A DNA stretch of 64,000 nt from Lewinellaceae bacterium (GCA_016712415.1 JADJRC010000008.1:1-64000); one strand, 5' to 3'; shown: positions 24,375 through 34,985, counted from the first letter of the stretch. Notes: a model not told the origin generated them from the letters alone. Made by a program: numbers and translations.

Positions 24375-25913
24375 CTATTCCCATTCAATGGTTGCCGGCG
24401 GCTTGGTTGATATATCAAATACCACCCTGTTGATGCCTTTAACATTGTTGATGATCTCGCTGCTCACTTCCGCGAGGAAGTCGTACGGCAGGCGGCTCCA
24501 CTCGGCGGTCATGCCGTCGGTACTGTTCACGGCGCGCAGGGCAACCGTTTTTTCATAGGTTCGCTCGTCGCCCATCACGCCGACCGACTGGATGGGCAGG
24601 AGAATCGTGCCGGCCTGCCAGACCTGGTCGTACAGGCCGTGTTCGCGCAGTTTGCCGATATAGATAGCATCGGCTTCCTGTAGCATACTGACTTTTTCCG
24701 GTGTGATATCGCCCAAAATACGGATGCCGAGACCGGGGCCGGGAAACGGGTGGCGATTCAGGATATCGGTCGGTATACCGAGTTCTTTTCCGACGCGCCG
24801 CACTTCATCCTTGAACAGCATCCGGAGCGGTTCCACGATGTTCAGTTTCAACTTTTCCGGCAGTCCGCCTACATTATGGTGACTCTTGATGGTCACTGAA
24901 GGCCCGTGAACGCTCACCGATTCGATCACATCAGGGTATATCGTTCCCTGCCCGAGCCACTGGAAATCGGGATGCGCTTCGGATTCTTCCTCGAACAGGT
25001 CAATAAAAAGTTTGCCGATCACCTTGCGTTTTTCCTCCGGGTTGGTCACGCCGCTGAGCGCCGTGTAAAAACGCTCTTTTGCATCTACACCCTCTATGTT
25101 CAATCCCATATGCTGGTAAGAGTCGAGCACCTCGGTGAATTCATTTTTTCGCAGCAACCCGTTGTCTATAAAGAAACAAAATAGCCGGTCGCCGATCGCC
25201 CGGTGTAGCAATGTGGCGGCAACCGTAGAGTCTACGCCACCCGACAGTGCCATGATGACCTTTTCGCGGCCGATTTGTTTGCGCAGGGTTTCGACGGTCT
25301 CTTCAACGAAATGGGCTGCCGTCCAGTCGCCGGCGCAGCCGCAGATATCGAGCACGAAATTTTTCAGTATTTCAAAACCTTCGAGGCTGTGGTAGACTTC
25401 GGGGTGGAATTGAATACCATAGACCGGTGCCGCAAAGTGACCGTTGGTTGATCTGAATTCGGCATAAGGAATCGTCTCGGAGTTGCCGAGCACTTCAAAG
25501 CCCTCCGGGAGCCGCATGATGGTGTCACTGTGGCTCATCCACACTTGCGAACGCTTGGATATTCCGGCAAAAAACGGATCATTCGGGGCGTGGTGCTGGA
25601 GCATCACCTTGCCGTACTCGCGTTTCTCCGACTGGCCTACCTCGCCGCCATAAAAGTCTGCCATCAATTGTGCGCCATAGCAAATGCCAAGTAGGGGTAC
25701 CTTGCCGGCAACCAGGTTGAGGTCGAGGCGCAGGGCATTGGGCCAGCGAACGGAAAAAGGGCTGCCCGACAGGATAACGCCCCGAATATCAGGCGTGAGT
25801 TCAGGAAGTTTGTTAAAAGGAACGATCTCGCAAAAGACGTTCATCTCGCGCACACGCCGGGCAATGATCTGGGTGTATTGCGAGCCAAAATCGAGGATAA
25901 GGATTTTTTGCAT
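24375..25913 (-). CDS. guaA: GMP synthase (glutamine-hydrolysing)
   Basis: The 512-residue enzyme converts XMP to GMP. The N-terminal glutamine amidotransferase has 'LLGICYGAQLMADF' (nucleophile Cys78) and 'YGIQFHPEVYHS' (His/Glu). The ATP-pyrophosphatase domain shows 'MALSGGVDSTVAATLL', and the C-terminal dimerisation domain ends in the classical 'STKPPATIEWE'. It has a -7 promoter box just upstream and is followed by the TrpF-like gene. Confidence 0.96.
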   Translation of the reverse strand: MQKILILDFGSQYTQIIARRVREMNVFCEIVPFNKLPELTPDIRGVILSGSPFSVRWPNALRLDLNLVAGKVPLLGICYGAQLMADFYGGEVGQSEKREYGKVMLQHHAPNDPFFAGISKRSQVWMSHSDTIMRLPEGFEVLGNSETIPYAEFRSTNGHFAAPVYGIQFHPEVYHSLEGFEILKNFVLDICGCAGDWTAAHFVEETVETLRKQIGREKVIMALSGGVDSTVAATLLHRAIGDRLFCFFIDNGLLRKNEFTEVLDSYQHMGLNIEGVDAKERFYTALSGVTNPEEKRKVIGKLFIDLFEEESEAHPDFQWLGQGTIYPDVIESVSVHGPSVTIKSHHNVGGLPEKLKLNIVEPLRMLFKDEVRRVGKELGIPTDILNRHPFPGPGLGIRILGDITPEKVSMLQEADAIYIGKLREHGLYDQVWQAGTILLPIQSVGVMGDERTYEKTVALRAVNSTDGMTAEWSRLPYDFLAEVSSEIINNVKGINRVVFDISTKPPATIEWE

Positions 25914-25951
25914 ATATGGAAATGCGAACTTGGGTTCGCCGGAAGAAGCCG

Positions 25952-25959
25952 CAAAGGTA
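25952..25959 (-). promoter_or_regulatory. -7 promoter box for guaA
   Basis: TACCTTTG on the minus strand, 38 bases upstream of the ATG, with a TTT roughly 20 bases further upstream in the -33 position. The remaining part of the 25914-26218 gap holds the interspersed repeat listed next and no supported gene. Confidence 0.6.
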
Positions 25960-26084
25960 ATCCGCTGCGGGCTGAATTTAAAGCCGCATTATTTATGTTG
26001 GCGCCTGCTGCTTAATATTTTGACAGGAATTGAATTTCAAGGCCGTATTTACAAAGTTACTGTTGGCAGAACCCCTGTGTTTAT

Positions 26085-26160
26085 CCTGTAAATCCTGTCT
26101 AAAGTGAAGAAACCTGTAAATCATATAAATCCTGTCTTCAACTAGAAAACCTGTAAACCA
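26085..26160. repeat. Interspersed 'cctgtaaatcctgt' repeat, copy 1
   Basis: Four imperfect copies of (at)cctgtaaa appear within 76 bases. The same element, arranged as a long hairpin, occurs at 58213-58331, both times downstream of a minus-strand gene end or start. Confidence 0.6.
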
Positions 26161-26218
26161 TACCACATTGCGGACTTCCAATCACCCGATTTCTACAAAA
26201 ACAGCGCAGTGTTCGCTT

Positions 26219-28514
26219 TCAACGCACAACCGTCACCGATCCGTATTCTGTTTTGACAAAGGTCGTCCCGTCTTTGTAGAAGCCGCCAATATGTGCCACC
26301 CAGGTATACACACCCGGGTTGACGGGTTTGCCCTTGTATTTCCCGTCCCAACGCGCATTGACGTCGTCGGACTCGAACATCAGTCCGCCCCAGCGGTCAT
26401 AAATTGACAAGCGCATGGATTGAATGTCGCGCCCCGCTATTTCAAACAAGTCGTTGATGCCGTCGTCGTTTGGGCTGAATACGTTCGGAATGTAGTACAG
26501 GGTGGGGCAAATTTCCCGGATAAAGACCGAATCGGCGGCAATACACCCGTTTTCGTCGGTAACGATTACCCGGTAAAGCCCTTCTTCCTGTACATGGTAT
26601 GCAGGGGCGTTCGAGCCGTCCTGCCACTCATAGGCCGAATAGTTGCCCGGGTAAAGCACGGGCAGCGAGTCGACAGGGTCATCGATCGGGCAGAAAATGT
26701 CGTCGCTCCCGAGTTCCGGCTGCGGGGTGGGGTAGACCTGCACTGTTGCGGTGGCGGGATAAGTCGCGCAGCCTGAAATGATTCCGATTACACTGTATGG
26801 CCCCGACTGGGCAGGGACGGCGTTGCCGATCGCCGGGTATTGATCTTCTGAAAAGTATCCGCCGGGTCCTGTCCAGTCAAAACGCGCTCCCGGCAAATCG
26901 GTCACCCCAACTGGATCGTGCCCCCCCTCACAAAGTTCCGGGTCGCCGGATATGGTTGCGGCCTGACGCAGCGTGATCAATACATCTCGTGTCAGTGTGT
27001 CGTGCAGGTTCAGGCAGTTGTCGGTCAGGTAGAGGGTAACCTTAAAGGCGCCCAGACTGGTATAAACATGCGAAAAAGAGGCGCTTGTGGATGACGTGCC
27101 GTCGCCCAGGTCCCAAAGGAAAGAATACCGCGGTTCGGGCAGTTGCGTGTTGAAGCCGAGCGTATCGTTCAGGCAACCGCCTTCCGGAATAAAGGCTTTT
27201 GGCATTGAGGGATTTGAAACTTGCCCCGCCGCCATAGGCATACGATTCGTCGTACCCATATCCATAAGCCATGGCAATCACCCCGCATCCCTGGGAAATA
27301 ATGGTGTGGGCGCCGGTATTGACGCTCAGGATGGCATAGGAAAAGGCGCCGTTCGGCCCGGCCGGCTCAATGACGGCATTGGTGTTTTGAAGCAGTTGCC
27401 CGTCAAAGGTAGTTAGCGGGACGTCGCTGGTTTTGGTAATGATGGCGATGTAGTTTTCCGTGATGTCTTCAAAAGAGGAATTGTACAGCGTTACGGTATC
27501 CCGTATCTGTTCCACACTGTTGAGCAACACCATCGATGGATCGCCGGTGGAATAGCCGCTGCAGTTGCTTCCCGATCAGATACTGCATGACGGCGACCGG
27601 GCGGCTGGCGCTGATGTAGGTGGCTTCCGAACGTTTATACTCCACAAACTTTCCTGAATTGAGGGTGTATTGCAGCGTTCCGCCCGCACTTTGTACCGTT
27701 ACTTCCGTGTTGTCTTCTGCGGCCAGTATTCGGAATACATCGTATGGCATGTGGGCAAACGGGGCAGTCACAAATTGCCGGCCCCAGGTGGCGACCGGGT
27801 ACATCTGTTCCAGCAGGTTGTCGCGATAAAAGCAGCCGACAGGCATCTGCGTCCATCGGCATCCCGCCAATACGTTGAATTTTTTGTTGCCCTTTATGTA
27901 CGAACCCGTGAGGTCGCCCGTGGTGCCCAGCAGACTTTGCACCTGGTAGGTGTCGCCCGCCTGAAGGGTGATACCAAAAGTCTCGCCGGCGGCTTTGCCT
28001 CCTTTGGTCTTGTCGCTCACGGTAACAGTGAGTTCAGTGTCGTCTTCCAGCCCGACAAGGAGAAATTCAGACGGGTACACCCCCTTCCTGATAGCCGTTG
28101 TAGGTCACAAAATAATCGTCGCCCAGCGAGCCTGACCGGCAGCACAACGGTGGCTTCCGAGCGCATGGAAAAGTACTGGTGTATGTAAACCGACGACGGG
28201 AGTTGGGTTACCACCTGTATGCCGCGTTTTTCCAGCACTTCGGAGTTGGTGCTTTCGGCATTGGCGGGCAGACTGACAATCGTAACCGAGTTGGCGGCAA
28301 CGGAGAAGGCCTGCTCCCAGTTATACCCCGGCATCCTGATCATCCCGGATGTACTGTATTTGGAAGTGATCATGGCGACCATCTGGTTCTGTCCCGGATC
28401 GTGGTGGTGCATAAACCCGAACCAGAATTCAGTGCCTTCGTTGGTCTGTGCGGCAGTGCCGGCCGGCAGGGCAATGGCCCAGCAAAACAACAGGTATTTC
28501 AGTAGTTGTTGCAT
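26219..28514 (-). pseudogene. Large secreted protein: IgGFc-binding-like N-terminus, PKD domain, gliding-motility C-terminal domain; frameshifted
   Basis: The gene starts at ATG 28514 with a signal peptide ('YLLFCWAIALPAGTAAQTN'). The N-terminal half ('GTEFWFGFMHHHD', 'SVTIVSLPANAEST', 'FVTAPFAHMPYDVFRILAAE') is like the IgGFc-binding protein N-terminal domain. A PKD repeat follows ('YSFLWDLGDGTSSTSASFSH'), and the end is a gliding-motility/CHU_C-type C-terminal domain ('PNVFSPNDDGINDLFEIAGR', 'SIYDRWGGLMFES'), a T9SS type B signal. Three frame changes, near 28090, 27545 and 27240, split it. Repaired length is about 765 residues. It would be a surface adhesin-like protein if intact. Confidence 0.78.
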
Positions 28515-28601
28515 ACGACAAACATAATCTCCGGCGGTTTTATCAGGTTAAAAATCATGACCTTAAGACTAAAAAGGACAAACGGATGCTGCCTGTGCAG
28601 G

Positions 28602-30698
28602 TTATTGTTTTACCACCGTTCTGGTCGCCACACCTTTTAAAAAGGTCAACCTGACGAGCAGGATGCCGGGAGGGAAGTCTCCAAGGGATATAACATTACT
28701 AATTTCGGACTGCCCGTACAGGCATTTTCCTGTGGTATCCAATACCTGAACGCCGAGCAGTGGTCCGGCTGCTGCCGGGTACTCCAGATTCAAATGGCCG
28801 GTAGCCGGGTTGGGGAACACCTTTACTTCGTCGAGGTACCATGCAACTGCCTGTCCGGTTCCCGACAACATCACCTGGATATCTACCTGCAGTACCGAGG
28901 CGCCGCAGGAGTTGTTTGCCGTTAGCGTCACCGTGTATATGCCGCTTTGTGTGTATTGGTGCGTCACGTCAACGCTATCTGTTGCCGGAGTGCCATCGCC
29001 GAAGTCCCAAAAGTAGCCGTCCGCGTAAAGGCTGAGGTTGGAAAACCGGATCAGTCCGCCCGCCAGTACATCGTAGGAAAAATTTGCGACAGGTACGGTT
29101 TCTACCGTCAGCAGCGCCTCTGTCGAGGTAACGGAAAAACAACTGCTTTTTTGAACGATGCAGCGGAAAAGCAGGCCGGTTTGGCTCAGCGATGTGTTTT
29201 GCAGCAAAAGGGTATTCGTATCAAACCCTGCAAATCCCGGACCCGAAGCATTGATCCATCCCGCGCCGGCGTTCACCTGCCATTGGTACGACCAGTCGCC
29301 CCCGTTGGCCTGCACGGAAAAAACAGCCGGTTCGCCTGCGCAGACCAGCATCGGCTGTGGAGAGACAATTATTTCGGGAAGCAGAAAAGGCACATCGCCG
29401 GCGGGAAAAACGGGCAGTGTCTCCACCATGCCTGCCTGTCCTGCCGTTGCTGCGCCGGAGGTGCCGTTACAGCCGTTTGTGGAGCCCTGTACAAGGCCTG
29501 CCGGCCCTCCCTGTGGCGGCAGGATGCCCGGTTGGTTGGTCAGTATACGCCCGCCGCCGCCGCCGCCGCCGGGCCCGAAGCATCGATTTTGGTTATTGTT
29601 GAAGGTGTTGCCGCCTTTGCCGCCATGTGCAGTTACGATGAGGTTGGAGATGGCGGACCCCACTTCGCCGGATGGCGCCGCCCGCCCCTCCGCCGCCTGC
29701 GCCGTCGCCGTTGGAGGCCGGTGCGGCGGTTCCGTTTGCCTCGATCAGCGGGGATGCGCCGTCTATGGCGCCGGCTTTTATAAAAATAATACCGCCGCCT
29801 CGGCCGCCACCGCTGAGCAGGTTGTTATTGGCGTGCCCTGCCCCGCCGCCGCCGCCCATAAAAATACGGTCGGGTGTGCCGGGTATGGCATAGCCTTTTA
29901 TCCCGGGGTAGTAGCCGTCGCAGCCCAGATTGCTCGGCTCATCATTATCGCCGCCTGTTCCGCCTGCTGCGATGTTTCCGCCGCCGCCGCCGCCCGAGTT
30001 GTGGTCGTTTCCGCCGCCGCCGCCGTTGGCCTGCGGTCCGCGCCCCAACTCCATGCCGGCCAGCATTGCCGCGATGCCTTCGCCCTTGGGTGCGCCGCGC
30101 CAGTTGTCGGCGGCATAAAAATAGGCGGTTTCGGGGACCAGAAAATTGCAGTTGTTGACCGCTGCAACAAAGGCGCGCCCCCGCGGAATCCGGCGCCGGT
30201 TGCCAGTACAGGGGCATTCAGGGTCAGGGCGCCGCTGACCTCGAACGCCAGCACACCGCCGGTTTCGCCGTTCCAGGGTTGGGCACGAAGGGTGTCGGTC
30301 ACGACCGCTTCGGCGTATTGAGGTATGCTGACCACCTGCCATTTTCCGGCGGCATTATACGGGTGAATCGGCTTGTTGTGAAGCCATAACCCGTCCGAAC
30401 TTACGGAATCGATCAGCGCGCGTTCGTACAGGCCCGCCTGGTTTAATGCCGTGATGCTGCCGAAAAGCGCATTATTGCCGGAGGCGATTTCAGCACCCTG
30501 CATCTGGATGAGCAGGACGGGAGTCCCCGGACTTGAAGCCGGCTGTGTCGCTCACCGAAAGTTTGCCCAGGCAGGTATCCAGCGCCGTGACGCTGGCGTA
30601 GCGGTTGATAATACCCGATAAAAAGCCGTCTGAGCGCCGGTAGGTTTAGGCAACAGGGTAAAAACGAGCAGGAAAATGCAATACCGAAGGAGATTCAT
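28602..30698 (-). pseudogene. Glycine-rich secreted protein with PKD domain and T9SS type A sorting signal; frameshifted
   Basis: ATG 30698 opens a signal peptide ('YCIFLLVFTLLPKPTGAQT'). The frame then changes near 30630, 30520, 30190 and 29680. Recognisable parts are 'LYERALIDSVSSDGLWLHN', a strongly glycine-rich region with several runs of five to seven Gly (about 29550-30070), an Ig-like part ('YQWQVNAGAGWINASGPGFA'), a PKD domain ('YFWDFGDGTPATDSVDVTHQ') and a T9SS type A C-terminus ('KVFPNPATGHLNLEYP'). Repaired length is about 700 residues. Very GC-rich poly-Gly codons generate long spurious frames on the other strand. Likely a surface protein; function unknown. Confidence 0.75.
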
Positions 30699-30773
30699 TT
30701 AAGCGATGGTTTTGGTTAGCGGCAAAATTTTTCGGGAATTCGGGGTGCAAAAAATCTGGAAAAACGAATGATG

Positions 30774-30806
30774 TTTGGTTTTCTGACAAAGGTATTCGTA
30801 CATTTG
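30774..30806 (+). promoter_or_regulatory. Bacteroidota-type promoter of rpsP
   Basis: TTTG at 30774-30777, a 21-base spacer and TACATTTG at 30799-30806, an almost ideal match to the consensus, 77 bases upstream of the rpsP ATG. Confidence 0.8.
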
Positions 30807-30883
30807 CGCCCTCGAAAAGCCCGGTGTTGCTGAAGGCAAGTAACCGGGCGAGCATTTTCTCATTAAAATTTTCAACATTTACC

Positions 30884-31554
30884 ATGTCAGTAAAAATTCG
30901 TCTGCAGCGTAAAGGTCGCAAAGCCGCCCCATTTTATCACATTGTTATCGCCGACAACCGTTCGCCCCGCGACGGCCGTTTTATCGAAAAAATCGGCACC
31001 TACAATCCGCTGACCGTTCCGGCTACCATTGAATTAAACGGCGATCGCGCCTACCAGTGGCTGCTCAACGGCGCCCAGCCTACCGATACTGTTCGCGCCA
31101 TACTTCGTTTCAAGGGTGTATTGTTGCGCAAGCACCTCGAACTGGGCGTAAAAAAAGGTGCGCTCACCCAGGAACAGGCCGATGCCAAACTGGCCAAATG
31201 GATGGAAGAAAAGAGGCGCGCATTGCAGCCCGCCGCGAAGCGACAAGCGAGAACAAGCGTAAATTCACCGCCGCAGTCGATGGTGTTGCCAAGGTAAAGG
31301 CCAAGCCTGCACCGCCGGTGGTTGAAGCAGCACCCGCTGTCGAGGAAGCCACGGAGGCAGTAGCAGACTCAGTAGAAGCAGCAGAAGAGGTTGTTGAAAC
31401 TGTTGTCGAGGCCACCGCTGAAGTCGCGGAAGAAGTAGCCGAGGCCACTGAAACCGTTGAAGAAGCAGCGCCTGAAGTTGTCGCCGAGGCCGCAGCCGAA
31501 GTTGCTGAAGAAGTAGCGCCGGCCGCTGAAGAAGAAAAATCTGAAGACGCATAA
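30884..31554 (+). CDS. rpsP: 30S ribosomal protein S16 with long acidic C-terminal tail (one frameshift)
   Basis: ATG 30884 begins the S16 core: 'MSVKIRLQRKGRKAAPFYHI', 'ADNRSPRDGRFIEKIGTYNP' and 'DTVRAILRFKGVLLRKHL'. After 'KLAKWMEEK' the frame is lost; adding one A to the four-A run near 31212 restores 'EARIAARREATSENKRKF' and a tail of about 90 residues made almost entirely of Ala, Glu and Val, ending 'EEEKSEDA' at 31554. Long Ala/Glu tails on S16 are common in Bacteroidota. Because S16 is essential and the break is a single homopolymer base, a sequence error is likely. A promoter and a terminator bracket the gene. Confidence 0.92.
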
Positions 31555-31613
31555 GTACTATATTCGGGACAAATCCATACATTTGTTCCGGTATTCAGGA
31601 TAAAGATTGAATA

Positions 31614-31656
31614 AAGACCTGGTAAAGCCCTTGTTGGCTTTACCGGGTCTTTTTTC
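31614..31656 (+). terminator. Intrinsic terminator of rpsP
   Basis: A 16-bp stem with one mismatch (31614-31629 with 31636-31651), a short loop and six T residues. Confidence 0.9.
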
Positions 31657-31741
31657 AGTCGGGACAGCAATTGGAGCCTGTTCATACCGGTTTTTAACCC
31701 GATACCGAATTTTTCACGTTACTCACTTAATTTTTATATCC

Positions 31742-32973
31742 ATGCAACCACTAGACGAGCAATACTATAACCGGCTGAACGAGATTGCCGGCGCTATACA
31801 GGAATCGCCCAAACTCGAACAATACCTGGAGGAGGAAGAAGACGAACTGTACAACGACCTTCGTTTGGAGTTTGAGCCGATGCTTTCCGAGTTGCACCAC
31901 CAGGTAGCCGCCGAAGCGCCGCTCCAACTGGTTACGTTTGAAAAATACCTGCTCGAGCCACCGTTTGAAGGGCTGTACCTGCCAAGGGTATTGGGCTATG
32001 CCGTCTTGCGCGGCGAGATCAGCGATCAATATCGCTACGTGCGTCCCAACGACCATTTCAAGGATATCCTGCTGGCGATCTGCAAAAGCGTTCACTTCGA
32101 ACAACTCAAAAGCGGATCGGCCAGACTATCTCGGTCGGCTTCGCGCTCAGCAGCGACATCTGGATCACCAACCTGATGACCCAGGTGGAAAACAAACGCA
32201 TCCGCTATTTCCTGCAGCAGCAGAACAGCGACCGCTACCGCGACCTGAAGGAACGCGCAGATATTTACCGCCGGTATTCCAACCAGTTCCGCAACGAACT
32301 GTATTATTCTGCCGATTTCCCCAGTACGCTGGGTGAAATGAAGGCGAACTTTTCCGCCCTGCGCCAGTTTTTGCTCAAGCGTTTTGAGGTCGGTGGCGAC
32401 AATGAGAGCCTGAACGGGCAGATCAAGGGATTTCTGGATAACAAGGATTTCCAGGGTACCGACGAATACCTCGAAATGCTGGCCATGTACGGCAACTACA
32501 TAGACCTGAACCCAACCGACCGGCTGGCCTTTGCCACCCATTTCGAACGCGAACGCCGTTCGCTGCCCAAGTTCGACCAGAAATACCTGGGCTTCCTCGT
32601 TGCATTGTATGAATCACCGGGCATCAAATCGGTCAACGACGACCGCATGATTGCAGCTATCGATGCCAACTGGAAGGATAAAATATCCGACTACTACCGG
32701 ATTGCGGGCAAGATTCACAGCCTTGGCTACGTGCATCCGGACGCCATTGACGCCGTTCAGGAGTTTTACCTCACGCACCAGGGACTTTCCGTGGAAAGCG
32801 AGTGCCTGCGTTTGCTGGTGCTGAACTATTTCACCCAACTCATCAATGGCCTGACCGAGCGTGAATACGCCGACTATTTTGAACTGACCAAAATATTTGC
32901 CGTGTACATGAAAATGTTCGGCAACCAGCAGTTCAACCAGGCGGTCGAGCACCTGTCGATGAATTATGAATAA
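31742..32973 (+). CDS. Conserved hypothetical helical protein (one frameshift)
   Basis: ATG 31742 starts 'MQPLDEQYYNRLNEIAGAI'. The first frame breaks near 32108 after 'SVHFEQLK'; adding one A to the four-A run gives 'KRIGQTISVGFALSSDIWIT' and continues in the second frame to the stop at 32971-32973. The repaired 411-residue protein is soluble, acidic and alpha-helical, with many Asp/Glu-Tyr pairs and no signal peptide. I do not recognise a characterised family. Its stop overlaps the start of a 54-residue gene by eight bases, so the two are coupled. Confidence 0.7.
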
Positions 32974-33130
32974 ACTGCTTCACGTATTTACGGACAAACG
33001 CGCCAAAGACTACCAGGATGTGAAGAAATTTGTATCCACCCAGTTTGTGGATTTTGGATTCCTCAAAGAGAAAGAAGTCGTGGAAATGTTCAAAACCCGT
33101 CGCAAAAAGCGCAAGGCAGGGGAGGAGTAA
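32966..33130 (+). CDS. Small basic hypothetical protein
   Basis: A 54-residue protein starting inside the end of the previous gene (ATGAATAA overlap): 'MNKLLHVFTDKRAKDYQDVK', 'FVSTQFVDFGFLKEKE' and a Lys/Arg-rich end ('KTRRKKRKAGEE'). Translational overlap and a terminator 41 bases later support it as real. No known domain; the basic tail could contact RNA or a protein partner, which is speculation. Confidence 0.6.
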   Translation: MNKLLHVFTDKRAKDYQDVKKFVSTQFVDFGFLKEKEVVEMFKTRRKKRKAGEE

Positions 33131-33171
33131 TCGACAATTATATCGAATTAAATCAAATTCTGGTCGAAGTG

Positions 33172-33208
33172 CGGGCGAAGGCTTGGGTCAAAAAGCTACC
33201 TTCGCCCG
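33172..33208 (+). terminator. Likely terminator hairpin
   Basis: Perfect 10-bp stem cgggcgaagg (33172-33181) with ccttcgcccg (33199-33208), followed by tgtttattt; the T-run is weak. Confidence 0.65.
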
Positions 33209-33259
33209 TGTTTATTTGCACCCCGGAATTTTTTCCCTCATATATCAATAACAGATCTC

Positions 33260-34834
33260 ATGTCGGTTCTGATCTTTCTTATTGTCCTGTACGTCCTGCT
33301 CGGTGTGAGCATGATGAAACTTTTTGAAAAGGCGGGTCAACCGGGCTGGAAGGCTCTTGTGCCGGGTTTGGCTGCAGTAGAATGGTGCAAAATGATCGGC
33401 CGGAAACCCTGGTATGCGTTGTGGCTGCTGTTCCCGATCGTCAATTTGTTCATTTATGCCGGGATGGTAATAGACCTGGCGCGTTCCTTTGCCAAACACG
33501 GATTCTGGACATCCGTAATGGCTGTCGTTTTTGCGCCGGTTCCCTTTTTTATGATCGGCTCGAATGTCAAGGATACCTATGAAGGGCCGATCCTCGAACG
33601 CGAGCGGGAGTACCACCGCCTGCACCACGATGCGTTGGAGAAAAACGACAAACTGGCGCTCAAAAAACTCGAGCATGAATACGGTTTTATGCGCAAGACC
33701 CAACTGCGCGAATGGTCGGAAGCCATCATATTTGCCGTGTTTGCAGCGGCGTTTATCCGGATGTTCCTCATCGAGGCATACGTCATTCCAACTCCTTCCA
33801 TGGAGGGCACGCTCAAGGTGGGCGACTTCCTGTTCGTCAGTAAAGCCCATTACGGCATACGGACGCCGATGACGGTGATCCAGTTCCCGCTGATGCACAA
33901 CCGCCTGCCTTTCAACCTCGGCGAATCGTACCTGAAGAAACCTGCACTGCCTTACTTCCGCCTGCCCGCTATTGAAAAAATTGACCACAACGAACCGGTA
34001 GTATTCAACTGGCCCGCCGGCGACAGCGTGGTTGCCTTGCCCGACCGGTTTCTCGACATTTATCAGATGCGCCGGCAAACAGGCGGCGCGCTTCCTCCCG
34101 GCGTCGACATAATCGTGCGCCCCACAGATAAAAAAGACCACTATATCAAGCGTTGCGTAGGACTTCCGGGCGACAGCCTTTCCATACGGGGCGGACAATT
34201 GTACATCAATGGTGCAGCGGCCCAAAATCCCATGCACCGGCAGTTCCTGTACCATGTAGAACCGGCAGTAAATCTGCAAAAACTGGAAGAATGGGGTGTT
34301 TCGCTAAGCGGTGAGCAGGATCGGAAAATGGCAAGTCAGGGCTATTTTAACCTGGACGACGCACAAGTGGAAAAAATCAAATCCATCGGTTCGAATGTTA
34401 AAGTGGAACGGGTACCACAGGAACGTTATCCGGGGTATGTCTTTCCAAACGATTCAAAACGCTACGGCGGCTGGACGGTGGATGATTACGGCCCGATCTA
34501 TATCCCCAAAGCAGGTGCGACCACACCCCTGAACCTGGACAACCTGCCCTTCTACAAGCGAATCATCACCGCCTTTGAAGGCAATACACTCGCCGTTCGC
34601 GACGGGAAAATATTGATCAACGGTCAGGAGACAAACACCTATACATTCAAGCAGGATTACTACTGGATGATGGGCGACAATCGCCACAATTCGGAAGACT
34701 CGCGTATTTGGGGTTATGTTCCTGCCGATCATATTGTGGGCAAACCGCTGTTTATCTGGTTCTCTACCAAAAACGGCAATATCAGGGACGGGATCAACTG
34801 GAACCGGATATTCAAGTCGGCAAGCTCGATGTAA
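33260..34834 (+). CDS. lepB: Signal peptidase I
   Basis: The 524-residue protein removes signal peptides on the outer face of the inner membrane. It starts with a DUF5684-like helical membrane part ('FLIVLYVLLGVSMMKLFEKA', 'WYALWLLFPIVNLFIYAGM'), then a helix and the nucleophile Ser180 in 'IEAYVIPTPSMEGTLKVGDF', and the general-base Lys297 in 'HYIKRCVGLPGDSLSI'. 'MMGDNRHNSEDSRIWGYVP' is the conserved box E. The large insertion between the catalytic boxes and the N-terminal extension are usual for Bacteroidota enzymes. It is monocistronic with a strong terminator. Confidence 0.93.
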   Translation: MSVLIFLIVLYVLLGVSMMKLFEKAGQPGWKALVPGLAAVEWCKMIGRKPWYALWLLFPIVNLFIYAGMVIDLARSFAKHGFWTSVMAVVFAPVPFFMIGSNVKDTYEGPILEREREYHRLHHDALEKNDKLALKKLEHEYGFMRKTQLREWSEAIIFAVFAAAFIRMFLIEAYVIPTPSMEGTLKVGDFLFVSKAHYGIRTPMTVIQFPLMHNRLPFNLGESYLKKPALPYFRLPAIEKIDHNEPVVFNWPAGDSVVALPDRFLDIYQMRRQTGGALPPGVDIIVRPTDKKDHYIKRCVGLPGDSLSIRGGQLYINGAAAQNPMHRQFLYHVEPAVNLQKLEEWGVSLSGEQDRKMASQGYFNLDDAQVEKIKSIGSNVKVERVPQERYPGYVFPNDSKRYGGWTVDDYGPIYIPKAGATTPLNLDNLPFYKRIITAFEGNTLAVRDGKILINGQETNTYTFKQDYYWMMGDNRHNSEDSRIWGYVPADHIVGKPLFIWFSTKNGNIRDGINWNRIFKSASSM

Positions 34835-34864
34835 ACCGCCTTCCGAATCATCCCGAATTTATTT

Positions 34865-34917
34865 CCCGCAGATTGCCGCAGAATATTACCAAATCTGCGG
34901 CAATCTGCGGGTTTTTT
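34865..34917 (+). terminator. Strong intrinsic terminator of lepB
   Basis: A perfect 18-bp stem (34865-34882 with 34894-34911) and six T residues. The unit tctgcggcaat is repeated again just downstream (tctgcgtgaatctgcggg), giving a second partial hairpin. Confidence 0.93.
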
Positions 34918-34985
34918 CTGCGTGAATCTGCGGGAAACACACTACTACGCGAAATTCGGGACGACCCATATAAGCCACCGCCCTG

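Noticed and set aside
29158..30321. A 387-codon plus-strand frame opposite the glycine-rich gene
   Set aside because: A complement of Gly/Ala-rich GC-rich DNA; composed of Pro/Ala/Arg strings with no domain. The minus strand has signal peptide, PKD and T9SS domains.
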